From the NCBI GenBank assembly GCA_022578605.1, contig MU394057.1, forward strand, positions 186,001 through 250,000: 64,000 bases of DNA, read 5' to 3'. The notes under the pieces were generated by a model that saw only the letters and a list, made by a program, of their open reading frames with translations, ran no database searches and was not told the origin of the DNA. Source of the DNA: Camillea tinctor. Lineage: Eukaryota > Ascomycota > Sordariomycetes > Xylariales > Xylariaceae. The position numbers and the translations under genes were made by a program. Shown here piece after piece: positions 48,103-60,967 of this stretch. Position 1 is the first letter of the stretch, and the number at the start of each line of letters is the position of its first letter.

Positions 48103-51100
48103 ATGGCTGCCGAGGTATCAGAAAAGGCTGGAGATGCCATCAACGTGGGCCCTCCAAGCCGGCACTCTAGCCAAGGCGAGTCTACTGAAGACTCTACTAC
48201 CATCCCAGCTACCAAAGACGAGGGCCATGAAAAATCCGGTGATGCAATGACCAAGCTCGATTCCAAGGTTATCAAGCCGCAGGAGTCAGACAATGACCCC
48301 TACGCACATCTACCCGAGGACGAGGCCGCTGTTCTCAAGAGACAAGTTTTTACCCCGGAAGTGAAGGCCGGTATTGCTACCATCTACCGCTATTCCTCGC
48401 GAAATGATCTCCTTATCATGTTCGTGAGCTCGATATGCGCCATCGCCGGTGGTGCTGCTTTGCCCCTTATGACGGTCATCTTCGGTACTCTCCAGAACAC
48501 CTTTCAGGGCTACTTCCTGGGCACCACGTCTTATGACGATTTCACTGGTCAGATGACTCACTTGGTTCTCTACTTCGTCTATCTTGCCATTGGCGAGTTC
48601 GTCACTGTTTACGTTGCTACCGTTGGGTTCATCTACACCGGTGAGCATATCAGTGCCAAGATCCGTGAACATTATCTCGAGAGCTGCATGCGCCAGAACA
48701 TTGGCTACTTCGACAAGCTCGGCGCCGGAGAGGTTACTACGCGGATTACCGCCGACACCAACTTGATTCAAGACGGCATCTCCGAGAAGGTTGGCTTGAC
48801 CCTGACCGCCATCGCCACTTTCATCTCGGCCTTCGTTATAGGCTTTATATACTATTGGAAACTGACCCTGATCCTCACCTCTGTCCTCTTCGCCATCATT
48901 CTAGATATGGGCATTGGGTCTCGATTTGTCATTAAGTATACCAAATTTTCTATTCAGGCTTATGCTACAGGAGGCAGTGTTGCCGAGGAGGTCATCAGTT
49001 CTATCCGAAGTGCTGTGGCTTTCGGTACCGAGGAGCGTCTCGCAAAGCAATACGATAGCCATCTGATCCGCGCTGAATATTACGGTTTCAGGAAGGCATC
49101 CGCCGTCGCCGTCATGATCTCTGGCATGATGTGGCTTGTATACATGAACTATGGTTTGAGCTTTTGGATGGGTAGTACGTACCTTATCGATGGTGTTATT
49201 CCGCTCTCTAGCGTCCTGATTATCATGATGTCTATCATCATCGGAGCATTCAATTTGGGCAACGTCGCCCCTAACCTCCAGGCTTTCGGTACTGGTATCG
49301 CTGCTGCGGCGAAAATCTTCAACACCATCGATCGGATATCACCCTTAGACCCCACCATCGACGACGGCGAGAAGCTTGAGAAGGTCGAAGGTACAATTCG
49401 TCTAGAGAACGTCAAGCACATTTATCCTTCTAGGCCCGAGGTCGTCGTTATGAATGGCGTTACCCTCGAGATCCCAGCTGGCAAGACGACTGCCCTCGTG
49501 GGAGCATCAGGTTCGGGCAAGAGTACCATTGTCGGTTTGGTTGAACGATTCTATGATCCCGTCGCTGGTAAGGTTTTCTTGGATGGCCATGATGCGTCTA
49601 AATTGAATCTTCGCTGGCTCCGTCAGCAGATGTCTTTGGTGAGCCAGGAACCAACATTGTTCGGTACGACTATCTACCACAACATTAGATACGGTCTCAT
49701 CGGCACAAAATTCGAGAAGGAAACCGACGAGAAGCAAAAAGAATTGGTGATTGAAGCAGCTAAGAAAGCCAATGCTCACGACTTCATCTCTGCTCTGCCC
49801 GAGGGCTACGAAACCAACGTTGGCGAACGGGGTTTCCTGCTTTCTGGTGGCCAGAAACAACGTATTGCCATTGCCCGCGCCGTAGTATCTGATCCAAAGA
49901 GTAAGTGAAGCTTACAGACTTTACCCTATCATAGATCCATCATTGACTAATTCTATCCACAGTTCTCCTCCTTGATGAAGCCACGAGTGCTCTGGACACC
50001 AAGTCTGAAGGCGTCGTACAAGCTGCTTTAGAAGTTGCCGCCGAAGGACGAACAACCATCACCATAGCTCATCGTCTGTCAACCATCAAAGATGCTCACA
50101 ACATCGTAGTCATGTCGCAAGGTGCTATTGTCGAACAGGGAACTCACAATGAACTACTCGAACGCAAGGGTGCATACTACAATTTGGTTACGGCTCAGAA
50201 CATTGCTGCGGTTAACGAACTTACACCCGAAGAGCAGGAAGCTATCGACGCAGACGAGGAGAAACTCATTCGCAAGGCATCTGCAAAGGGCGGTGACGCT
50301 GGATTCGCCCAGGATCCCGATGACGACATTCGCGCAAAACTAGAGAAATCAAGTACACGAGGCTCTGCATCTAGTAAAGCCCTCCAAGGTCGCAAACCGG
50401 AAGAAGAAAAGAAGTACGGTCTGTGGACTCTATTCAAGCTCATTGCGTCGTTTAACAAACAGGAGTGGCCTCTTATGGTCTGGGGTCTGTTCTGGTCTAT
50501 CATCTGCGGTGCCGGTAACCCAACCCAAGCATACTTCTTCGCTAAACAGATCACGGTAAGTTTTGAATACGATCAGTTACTTCACTAGTTCACCAGCTAA
50601 CTTCATTTCAGACGCTTAGTCAGCAGATTACCCCTGAAAATAAGTGGCAGATCAAGAAGGATAGTGACTTCTGGAGTGCGATGTACCTTATGTTGGCCTT
50701 TGTTATATTGATCGCCCAGATAGCGCAAGGTGTCGCCTTTGCCAAATGCTCCGAGCGACTCATCCATCGGGTCAGGGACAGGGCCTTCCGAACCATGCTT
50801 CGCCAGGACGTCGCCTTCTTCGACAGGGATGAAAATACTGCCGGTGCCTTGACCTCGTTCCTATCGACTGAGACGACGCATGTGGCAGGTCTGAGCGGTG
50901 CTACTCTCGGAACCATCCTCATGGTTACGACAACGCTCGTAGCTTCGATCATTCTCGGTTTGGCTTTCGGCTGGAAGCTAGCTCTTGTCTGCATTGCGAC
51001 GATCCCCGTCTTACTCGCCTGTGGATTTTTCCGCTTCTACATGTTGGCACACTTCCAACGTCGTTCAAAGAAGGCTTATGAACACAGTGCCTCCTACGCA

Positions 51101-52249
51101 TCCGAAGCCATTTCGGCTATTCGCACTGTTGCATCGCTCACTCGCGAGTCCGACGTCCTGGACCAATACAAGCGCTCTCTAGCTGTTCAGCAAAGGTCGA
51201 GCTTGATATCGGTTTTGAAAGCCTCGCTCCTTTACGCAGCTTCGCAATCATTCATTTTCTTGGCTTTCGCCCTAGGTTTCTGGTACGGTGGCACCTTGAT
51301 TGCAAAGCATGAATATGATCTCTTCCAATTCTTTGTTTGTTTCATGGCAGTTATCTTTGGAGCACAGTCTGCGGGGACTATCTTCTCGTTCGCTCCTGAC
51401 ATGGGCAAGGCGCACCATGCCGCAGGAGAGCTCAAGACTCTGTTTGATCGGAAGCCAGCCGTGGATACTTGGTCGCAAGAGGGTGACAAAGTCGAGGCCG
51501 TTGATGGAACAATCGAGTTCCGAGATGTGCATTTTCGGTACCCTACTCGGCCTGAACAACCCGTCCTACGTGGGCTCAACTTGACAGTACGCCCTGGTCA
51601 GTATGTCGCCCTAGTCGGTGCATCAGGTTGCGGAAAGAGCACTACGATTGCCCTTTTGGAGCGATTCTACGATCCTTTAGTTGGGGGTATATTCGTGGAT
51701 GGAAAGGAGATCAGCTCGCTGAACATCAACGAATACCGCTCTTTTATCGCTCTCGTTTCGCAAGAGCCAACACTGTACCAAGGCACCATCAGAGAGAATA
51801 TCCTACTTGGATCTGCACTGGAATCAGTTCCCCAGGAGGCAATCGAGTTCGCTTGTAAGGAAGCCAACATCTATGATTTCATCATGTCACTGCCTGAAGG
51901 TTTCGACACAATTGTAGGCAGCAAGGGTGCCCTCCTATCCGGCGGTCAGAAGCAGCGTATCGCAATTGCGCGCGCGCTGATCCGTGACCCGAAGATCCTA
52001 CTACTAGATGAGGCGACCAGTGCTCTCGACTCGGAGTCCGAGCACGTTGTCCAAGCTGCATTAGACAAGGCCGCCAAGGGTCGTACGACTATCGCAGTCG
52101 CCCACCGTCTCAGCACGATCCAACGCGCCGACATCATCTACGTATTCGACCAGGGTAGAATTGTAGAAGAGGGCACACACGTCGATCTGATGAGGAAGAA
52201 CGGACGATACGCTGAACTCGTGAACCTCCAGAGCTTGGAGAAGCACTAA
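48103..52249 (+). CDS. ABCB/MDR-type full-length multidrug ABC transporter, 1342 aa
   Basis: An ATP-driven exporter of the plasma membrane, of the Pmd1 / Aspergillus Mdr1 type. Exons are 48103-49900, 49963-50555 and 50612-52249; introns of 62 and 56 nt are GT-AG and in frame. Architecture is TMD-NBD-TMD-NBD. After a hydrophilic 95-residue N-terminus come six TM helices (about 105-385). NBD1 follows with Walker [10 protein letters not shown] at 467-475, signature LSGGQKQR near 579 and Walker B ILLLDEAT at 600-607, the last split by intron 1. A charged linker (about 680-740) leads to the second TMD (about 750-1060) and NBD2, with Walker [10 protein letters not shown] at 1133-1141, signature LSGGQKQR near 1238 and Walker B ILLLDEAT. 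Both sites look catalytically complete (DEAT and the HRLST H-loop in each). The substrate cannot be read from sequence. It is convergent with the secreted-protein gene, 759 bp away. Confidence 0.96.
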
Positions 52250-53008
52250 GATTTTAATTACCATTATTTTTTTTTCTTCTTTATGAAGTAACGGGGAGAT
52301 GTACAAAATGAGAAGACGCGATCTACCATGGCATATATGTGGCTAGTGTCTGTGTGGTTATTTTGCGTGGCATATGAACAACATTTGGGCATTTAAGCAA
52401 AAAGACAAAAAGGAGGAACGCTCTCCCTCTCCACTCTAGCGCTATACGAAGCAGGGTGTGTGTATACCCAGGGAGGGTATTGATGGGCTTGGGTCTGTGT
52501 ACGTCGTGCTCGCATGCCATTAGCGACGGGCAATGGACGATGGCGTTGTTTAAGGGAAGAACAGGACGGCCCCCTTTGAGACGGAATGGGGGGGTCGTGA
52601 GCTTAGAAATTCGGCTTTTTTTTTTTTGAGCCAGAACCTCTCCCACTCCTTACGGATGGATGATGGAGGACATACATATACATACCTACATACAACTAAA
52701 TATATATATACCTGCCCAGGTTAGGTACTTAGTGTTAATCTGAAGAGAAATGAGAAGATGTTAGACTCGTTTCCACTTTGAAGTATTCGCCCCGTAACTC
52801 TTAGATTGGCCTTTGTGATTATAACAGTACTGGGAAGCGAAAAGGGGGTGTAGTTGATATGGTCGTGGCATATATGATTCTCTTTGTTTGGTATTATATC
52901 GAGGTTAAGTTAAATTATCTTGATATCGAGACATGAGCTATTAGTCTCCCTTTTCTCCCCTAGTTCCTCGTAGCACATTAACTAATTACGAAAACAAACA
53001 TTACAATC
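52250..53008. other. Convergent intergenic region ABC transporter / secreted protein
   Basis: No supported gene. The 3' flanks of the two genes meet here, with T-runs (52266-52275, 52616-52628) and a TACATA/TATATA segment at 52670-52715. Confidence 0.6.
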
Positions 53009-55149
53009 CTATTGTACTTCCAGATTAAGCACAAGGTTTGGGACACCAGAAAAATCCTCAGGCATGGTGTAGGTGAAGTTCCACAACTCGAAGTCGCGGA
53101 TCGTCGAGCCGCTGCCGCCATACTCGCCGTTGAACGACAGGCTGTAGCTCAGGTTCGCGTTCCCGGAGACATCCACCTTGAGCCCCGGAAGGTCGGCCCA
53201 GCCCGCGATAGTAGGCTTCTCGACGAAAGTGCCCACCATCAGGGAGAAGACGGAGGAGCGGTTGCCGCGCGGATACGTCAGGTTCAGATGGCCCGGGCCG
53301 ACCTCGACTTGGAGGGCGGTCTCGGTGGGGTAGAGCTGGGCAGAATACAATAATAGTCAGGACCAAAAAAGCCGGGCGAAATAAGCTAGCTAGCAGCACG
53401 TTTCAATGGAGGAAAGAGACGTACCGAGATGAACGAGATCTCCCGCCCGGTATCCCACTGCACGACGGCGGGGTTAAAGGACTCCTGGCTCTGCGAGGGC
53501 CCGCCCACCGAGATCTCGTCGAACGACTCGGCCCCGATGGTGAGCCGCCCCGAGAGCCAGGTCGTGATGTTGCGCGGCACGAGGTCGAACGGCGGGTAGT
53601 ACGTGCTTGCGGAGAAGGTGTGCTCCCCCGCGAAGGAGCTCAGCCCCGAGAGCACGGAGGCGGGGATCAGCGACCGGTGGGTCGAGGATAGCACGGCGAA
53701 GAGGGGCGCCCAGGCGTAGTCCGCCATGTGGGACATTACTTGGGGCTGTTTTAAGGGGGGAGGGGGGAGAATAAAGGATTCGTGTTAGCAGGCTTAAACC
53801 GCCTTCTCCCTAGGAGTTTTTTTTTTTTTCTTTTCTCGTATGGCGGAAAGAGAAACAAGAGAAAGGGGGGGGGGAACTGACCTTGCTGATAAGCGACGAG
53901 TTCTCCTTCCCGATCAACGTCCAGAACCACAGGGCCATGAGGCTGAGGTACCGGTTCATGTCGTACCCGTAGGCGCGGTCCCAGGGCCCGGCCATGTTGC
54001 GCATGCCCGGGTGCCAGAGCTGCCCGATGGACTCCCACGTGGCTTTCACCATCCGCGGCCCCGCCGTGCTCATGACCGAGTCCGCGGGCAGGTACTTGCT
54101 CCACAGCACCAGCCCGAAGAGCGATACCCCCGTGTAGGTCCCCGAGTTGAACTCGGATAGCGTCTCTGCTCGGTCGAAAAGCGATATGATCTCCGATGCG
54201 TAGGCTTCTCCGCTGCGCGTCATGTTGCTTTCGTTGAGGCGCCGGCCCGTCCACCCCGATACGAAGGCGCGCATGATGGACTAGATAAATAAGTAAGTAA
54301 ATGGCATGTTGGATAGGCCCCCGCCGGAGCTATGTCTCTTTTTTTTCTTCTTTTCCTCATTCCCCCTTTTTTCCCCTTTTCTAAACAACAAATGTAAGAA
54401 GAAAATGGAAAACTTCCTTACGGGGTTGCTGTAAGCCGGATACAGGTTATCCTTGTCCTTGTCCAGGTTGCCGAACCGGTACTCGTCGCCCTTGGTCGCG
54501 TTGAAGAGCGACTGCAGCACGAGCTCCTGGGTCGGCGCGCTGATCAGGTGCGCGTACTCCTCCATCACCATGATCAGCGTCGTGCCGACGAAGCCCCGCC
54601 AGTTGGGGTCCCACGAGTTGTAGATGGAGGCCGGGTACACCTCCGTGCCCACGTAGGGCTCCTCGGGCTCTTTCTGGTAGTCGGCGTACCTAGTGAGCTC
54701 GGTATGGGGTTATTATTTTACGCTTATATATCACACACTCACATATTTATATATATAATCTCCAAATCCGGCGCGTTTCAGCACAGAGAAGGAAGGAAGA
54801 AAACTCACCACTGCTCGGCGGGGACCTTGAACTGGGCGTGTATCACGTTCCGGATGATCTTCTCGGCCTCGGCCGCGTCGCCGCCCTGGTTCCGCGCCAG
54901 CAGCCCGAAGGCGTACCAGACGGAGCTGCGCGTCTCGTGCCGCAGGGCCGTGGCGGCGCTAAAGTCGTACAGGTAGCCGGCCTTCGAGTCGTAGTAGTCG
55001 TCCATCCAGTCCATGCTCTCGAGGAGCAGGGACCGCGCATTGGGGGACAGAGATCCCATGGAGGAGGACGACGACGAGAGCGGGGTGGCGCTGGCTAGCG
55101 ATGAGGCCAGGCCCCATGAGACCAGCGCGGTAGAGACGACAACACGCAT
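53009..55149 (-). CDS. Secreted protein of unknown function, 551 aa, helical-toroid-like
   Basis: Five exons: 55149-54809, 54689-54422, 54280-53882, 53745-53425, 53335-53009; four GT-AG introns of 119, 141, 136 and 89 nt, all in frame. The N-terminus is a signal peptide (MRVVVSTALVSWGLASSLASA). No TM segment or GPI signal follows, so it is probably secreted. The middle is rich in amphipathic helices with aromatic landmarks: MDWMDDYYDSKAGYLYDF, YNSWDPNWRGFVGTT, MRAFVSGWTGRRLNESNMT, and GPWDRAYGYDMNRYLSLMAL. These recall the alpha-alpha toroid of six-hairpin glycosidases. The last 110 residues (exon 5) look beta-rich and contain several N-glycosylation sites (NLTY, NRSS, NLSY, NFTY). I know this only as a fungal hypothetical secreted protein; an enzyme acting on glycans or terpenes is possible but unproven. 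GC content is higher than in neighbouring DNA. Confidence 0.85.
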
Positions 55150-58100
55150 TGGTACGGAGTTGTTGGGCCTAGGTTAGCAAGAGCGTGGGAAAGGGAACCT
55201 GGGATGGCGTGCGGGAGGAACGGCAGGTTCAATGGGAAGAGGGGGCTGAATCATATCATTATGTATGCTATGTATATATATAGGTTTATATATCATCTAT
55301 CTAGTCCCACAACTTAGCTAACTACCTAACCTAGGTAGCTAACCAAAACCTATTACTACCATAAATAAAAATTATCACGATGCCTGTCACTTTTTTTTTT
55401 GTCTCTTTTCTCACCGTAGGTCATTATCAGCATCCGAGGTTAAACCTGATCCAGCAGAAAATCCCCCCTTCAACCCTTTATTGTGTATGTAATGTAATGT
55501 AGCGTACAGAAGATGCTGGGGTGGACCTCGTTATCAAGGCTCGTTATACTCTATTCGGGCATTACCTCCGCCCTTCTCCTCACGCCGTCTTGGGGAAAAT
55601 CTGGGGAAAGAAGATATGAAGGCAAAGAGGTATAGTTATTATTATGTAACTAGATGGGAAGTTTTTATGTGCTTCTGTTTTTTAAGGAGGACGATGGACA
55701 AGTTCGGCTGGTTTGTACATAAACAATATAAGTTAAACATTTTCTTCTCTTTCCGGGGTTGACTGACATAACCTATTTACATCAATAGTACCTATACACA
55801 TGTTTAGGATAGGCCAACTCCGGCCCGGAATTGTGGAGCATGTTGGTGGTTTGGCCCTCCGATGAGAGTAGATAGATAGATCGCTGGTTAAGTGATACTG
55901 CCATTAAAGATAAAAGCCAACAGAGATAAGCGGAGATCGGGAGACGGTTTTTATGTACCGATCTTCTTTTTTTTTCTCGTATTAAATGACTTTACTTACT
56001 TTGGGTCTGTATAGCTGTATGTTATCATCCTCTATTGCAACATGAAGTGCTGAAATAATTGAAGTTAATTGCTGTCCCAAACACACGCTAAGTTGATCCT
56101 ACCGTCCCGAATATCTGGTTTACCGCTCGGGAAGGATCGGTTATACACACTTAGCTAACAATAGCTGTGTTTCAATGTCTGAGTCGGGTAGTTTATGCGG
56201 GTCAGGTGTCAATTGGTGTTGTGTGTTCCAGAAGTCGTGCATGTGTCAGTCAAAAGCTTTTTGAGTTTACTACTACTTCTATACGTGCGTGCAACCAGAT
56301 AGTTCCCGCCTTTCGTTGAAGATGGCCGGGGAAAATGGGGTTTTCTTTTCTTTTCTTTTCTTTTCTTTTCTTTTCTTCCCCCCTAATAAATAAAGAGGTA
56401 GGAGAAAAGTAATAAATTTAAAGACAAGAGGTGGTTAGGAGGAGGCTGTGGTAAGTTGATATTTTAGGGGAAGTTAATAGACAGAACACAAATACCAACC
56501 ACTTGCGGGCATAGAGAAATGCAGGAACCCGCTGCGTTTATTTGCATTTGTATAGCCAGTAATACGGCACCTCGCAGGTATTATTAATTGCCTTTTTTTT
56601 TCCCTCATGAATTTAATTCCCGCTGAATGCCGAGATTTCTTGTTGTCTCACGGCGGGTAGTAGATCATGTTTGGTGTAAGCTAAGGTAAAACCATCTTCG
56701 GAGACTAGGTAACAAACATATCATATTCATCAACTACCTAGGTACCTAATAGAGGCATGTAACGGTGCTGAAGTTAAAATAAATCCAACTGGCCTATGAG
56801 GTGCATGTAAGGTTCTGATCGCGTGGACCATCTGTGGTCTAGATCTGGGCTGGATTGATCTACATCTCACAAGTAGGTAGCGAATGAAGCCAGAGCGTTT
56901 GGGATTTTCTTTTTCTTTTTCTTTTTACATCTCACTTACACCCAACCTTATCTCAGCGTGTTGAAGGGGCACCCGGCGATCCCCGCTGATCGCTACCAAT
57001 ATCTGGAGATTTAAGGAGAAAAGGTGCACTAAACGCCTCGTGCACAATTTTTGTATGTAGTGTATGTTTGTATGTATATGTAGTATAACCACCATATAGG
57101 CAGGTTATAGAGATAGATATACACCTCGTCCCTTTCCCTCAGATAAATTGAGTGGTAACGAGGGGAAAAGGCTTGTGTGTGCCATCCATGAGACGGTGGC
57201 TATAGGTTGCTGCCGGTACTGGGCTGCTGGGACTCGCATATCTTAGGTCTGTGCAATCTGCAGTCTGCAAGCCACCTCCCTCCAGATCACGACAGATTGA
57301 TTTCCTTTTTCTTCTTCTCTTGCTGCAGGCAGGCTTCCTTGAGACGTTGTCTTAATTTAAAGTTATAAATCTCATCTCATCATCCGATCGCATCGCTTGG
57401 TTTCAATGTAAGCGTTAAGACCGAACACCGAACAAATAACAAACCTTTAGTCCAAAGTCTCGACGATAGCTGGTTAGCATGTTTATTGGTTGGCTTTGGA
57501 GATTGTAGTAAATAGGGTCAGCGTAACATTGTCCAACTAAAATATTTATGTTTCTTGTTTTAGGTACCTAGGCAGTTGATTGGTAGCTCTAAACAGGTAT
57601 TCTTGGAAATGAACTGGGTATGTAGTAGTGTATAAGTGTAGTATATGTAGACCTTAGCTTAAATATAGTACATGCACTTATAGTAGGTAGTAGTGGATGT
57701 AGATGGGTAAATGTCACGCCACGGTGCCTTTGCCTTGGATATTTGTAGAATGGCTGATCTGGGGTAGCGGCCAAAGCGGGAACGGCTTGAGGCTGTGATG
57801 AAAAGGACTTCACTAATAATTGTAAGTGATGGCTTACACACACGTACCTTGGCTTATGCATTGAGTTGATGGTCCGGGAGTTGTCGCGTGCCGTAGACGT
57901 GCGCAATTAGTATAACTTGTGTGTTATTCCGTATGAGTGGATAAATTAGATGGATAATGCCGAATGTGAATGGATTAGCCAGTGACTTTCCGTCTCTTCC
58001 TGCTATAGTACTCGATGGGGTAGAGGAAGAGGATGCCATATACTATATATACACTAACCATTATGTATACAGCCTAGTGCATATCTTGCCTAGGTACATG

Positions 58101-59846
58101 CCTGCCTACCTACCTAAAGGAGACAACTGCCAGGTTAGGCGCTCTCTGATTCGCTGATGAGCCGACATGCCTCCGGCTTGCATGTTTAACTGGATATGTC
58201 CAGTGTGTACTTTGTTGCTAGGTAGAGGAAGGGAAATTCCGAGGCTTACGTTGGCATTTCCTGGCAGGCAGTTACAAGTGTACTAAGTAGATATGTACGT
58301 ACTCTCTTCAATTCTCTTCAACTCTTCCTTCACCTGAAACCACCTATTCTTCACCATCACCATCACCGCCACCACCATCATCACTGCTACCCAGTGAAAC
58401 GAAACATAACCGTACTCATCATCATCATCCTCATGGCATCTCGTGTTGTACAGTTTAAACCCATCTCTCTTTTTTTTTCTTTGATGCGATGGGTTCGAGA
58501 CTCGGCTGAGCATTGATCTTATACCGGGGGGAATGCGATCATTTACTCCATCGAACCAGGGGAGGTCCCTGCCCCCGTCGTTGGCTGCAACACCATCTCG
58601 TACAGGTCCGATCATTGGCTCGTCACTCTCGGACCTGCATTTCAAGGACACTGCATTACTTTTGGCCCTTGGCCCTTTACCTAGTCCTTGGCCTTACCAC
58701 CAAAAAGATGGTCGTGACAAACAATCAATCAGCTCTCGGTAGGATGGTATAGGCAGGCTTGGGCCGGCAGTTCGGTCAGTCTTTACGGTCATCATAAAGA
58801 GGGGGGGATAGACCCAGGCATAGACGGACAGACAATTGTGACTATTATTGTTATACTGTCTATCTGTCTGTCTATATGTCTATATGTCTCTTTACCATTT
58901 CAACACTGCCAAGCCCCTCAAAAAGTACATATCCCACCTCCCAAAATAAAAAAGAGTACAAGCGAATCTCTGGGCTGGATTTGGGCTTGCATCCCGCGAT
59001 GACCAATATTCGCGCCGGAAATTTAATTACCACCCTCCTTTGGCTCCTCCTGCACGTAACGCCAGGCCTAGACTGGACTGGCGTACTGGCGTGCTGGCGT
59101 GCTAGGGTGGATTGGGGGAGGCTGCGTGGACAAGCCAAGGGATGAAGAACACCATTAGCAGGAAAAGGGCCAGGCCGTTTACTCAAAAACACCGGAAGCT
59201 CCCTCGTCCAAGAGCTACCAAGGGAGTCCGGTCTTTGGCCTTGTCTACATACCTTACACTGCACTACATATGCGGCACTTGGCTCATCTCACCTCCTGTC
59301 TAATACACTACACTATGATAACTTAACTTTCCTATGTCTCTAGAAACCAAAACAATCCCCGCTCACTCTGTTGATTGCTATAATATATTAATACACCACA
59401 CCAGCGCTGTGCTCCCAACAACCAATACGAGTTGTTTTATCCGCCAACTTGGTAGAAAACCACCTGAACTTGGCCAGCTCCTCCGAACTTGGTAGCCCAC
59501 CCCGAAGAGCGGGACAGAGTTATCTGTAATTAAATCACAGGGGCCGCAAAACCACTCTTTTTTTTTTTTTTCTCTTCTCTTCTTCGCGCCGGACCTCGAA
59601 CTTTTCTCTCTCTCTTTTTTTCTTTCCCTTTTTCCTCTTTTGTCGTCCGTGTAGTCAATCTTGAAATCCAAATCCTGCAAAAAGCGCCGTTCTAGGATTC
59701 ACCTCACTAGAACACGCAGAGTGATGTTCGAACGTCTCGTGGGCTAGCTACTTTACTACTGCAACATGAAGATCTCACACTCCTCTCTACCGTTGGCCCG
59801 CTGGCGCGATCCACCTCGCCCGGCCGTTTCGTACCGTCAGTCTAAG
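55150..59846. other. 4.7-kb divergent intergenic region secreted protein / GPI protein
   Basis: No supported gene. It holds TAGGTA/CCTAGG motifs (55310-55345, 56730-56755, 58085-58120), a (TTTTC)7 run (56341-56375), T-runs (55391, 56592, 58471) and a pyrimidine tract (59558-59640) that is probably the leader of the GPI-protein gene. Open frames are short and of low complexity. Confidence 0.6.
56341..56375. repeat. (TTTTC)7 pentanucleotide repeat
   Basis: Seven perfect TTTTC units in intergenic DNA. Confidence 0.92.
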
Positions 59847-60967
59847 ATGCATCTGGCAGTGATTTTCCTTATAATTTCCTGCTGGGTCTCTCTTGGTGCA
59901 GCTATTTCACTCGATGCCCCCCCACGACCAACCGAGACATCATTACTGATCGATACACGAGTTCCCGTCTTCCTCGACGGCCACTGGCATATCATGTCTG
60001 ACGAGGAGGCGCGTCTGCTCCGTCGCCAAGAGCAAGGGTCTACTTCAACTTCAACTACAGCCTCGAACTCGGATGAGTCTTCAACAACAATCGAAACCAG
60101 AGATTCGTCTTCCGCCACTACTACGGAGCCCACCACGACATCTTCCACGGCAACCGCCCTTCCGAGTCCGTTTGATGGAGCCTTAGGTGCCGACTTTGCC
60201 AGTGGCGACTCGTGCCCGGCATTTTTCAACGAATTCTTGTCCAATTCAACCTTCCATGAATGCTATCCTGCTTCGTTACTCCTTAAGGCAAGTCGATACA
60301 GAAGGGTTCACGTGTTGTGCGCCTGCTCTTTTATCCCCTTCTTTCTCACTAACAGCAACTCCAGAGTTCCCAGTCGTTCTTCCAAGCTCAGAGGTCTTTT
60401 TTCGACATAACACAGGTTCTTAGTGCTACCTGCAATGTGAATGTCGATACTTGCACGACCTACTTCGACCAGCTCGCGAGAGAACTCATTTCTGACGACA
60501 ACTGCGGAGAGGACTACAGAGATGATAATGCGCTTGTAATGCAGGCCTACAGAGGGATGACTATTTACAACGTGGTGTACAAGGCGACGTGTTTAACGGA
60601 TCCCGAGACCTCGGCCTTCTGCTACGCCAATGCAGTGACCAATTCAACCACTGCCTCTAATGTCTTCCTATACTACCTACCTTACAACTCGACGCTGCGT
60701 GACAGCGCCGCCCCAGCATGTGACTCTTGCACCAGCCAGACCATGGGCATATACCAGGCCGCCACATCTGACCGAAGTTCCGGTATCGCATACACGTATT
60801 CGAACGCCGCTGAGCATATTAACTCGATATGTGGTAGTGGTTTCGTCAATGAGACACTTGCAGCCGCTGTTGAGAACTCCTCTGCAGAAGGGATGCTGGG
60901 TGCGCCGCCTTCATCTATGCTTTTGCTATCATTCATTGTCATGGCCATCTCGCACTGGATACTATAG
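59847..60967 (+). CDS. DUF7729-like GPI-anchored cell-surface protein, about 347 aa
   Basis: Two exons, 59847-60287 and 60365-60967. The intron begins GCAAGT, a GC-AG intron; the acceptor is either CTCCAG at 60364 or AACAG at 60355, both in frame and differing by three residues. The first gives LLLK-SSQSFFQAQRS and is preferred. A signal peptide (MHLAVIFLIISCWVSLGAA) precedes a short domain with a dibasic LLRRQEQ site (possible Kex2 cleavage) and a Ser/Thr-rich stalk (about 65-110). The core is cysteine-rich (CPAFFNEFLSNSTFHECYP, TCNVNVDTCTTYF, NCGEDY, CDSCTSQ) with N-glycosylation sites. The C-terminus is a 16-residue hydrophobic tail after small residues (NSSAEGMLG), as in GPI signals. An upstream in-frame ATG at 59766 is possible, but the second starts directly at the signal peptide. 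Function is unknown. Confidence 0.8.

Noticed and set aside
55431..55458. AACCTGATCCAGC resembles part of a TPP riboswitch
   Set aside because: The obligatory CTGAGA partner and the flanking helices are absent, and no thiamine gene is near.
58440..58520. GGTTCGAGACTC, a B-box-like word, as part of a tRNA gene
   Set aside because: There is no A box at the right distance and no cloverleaf can be drawn; a long T run interrupts the candidate.
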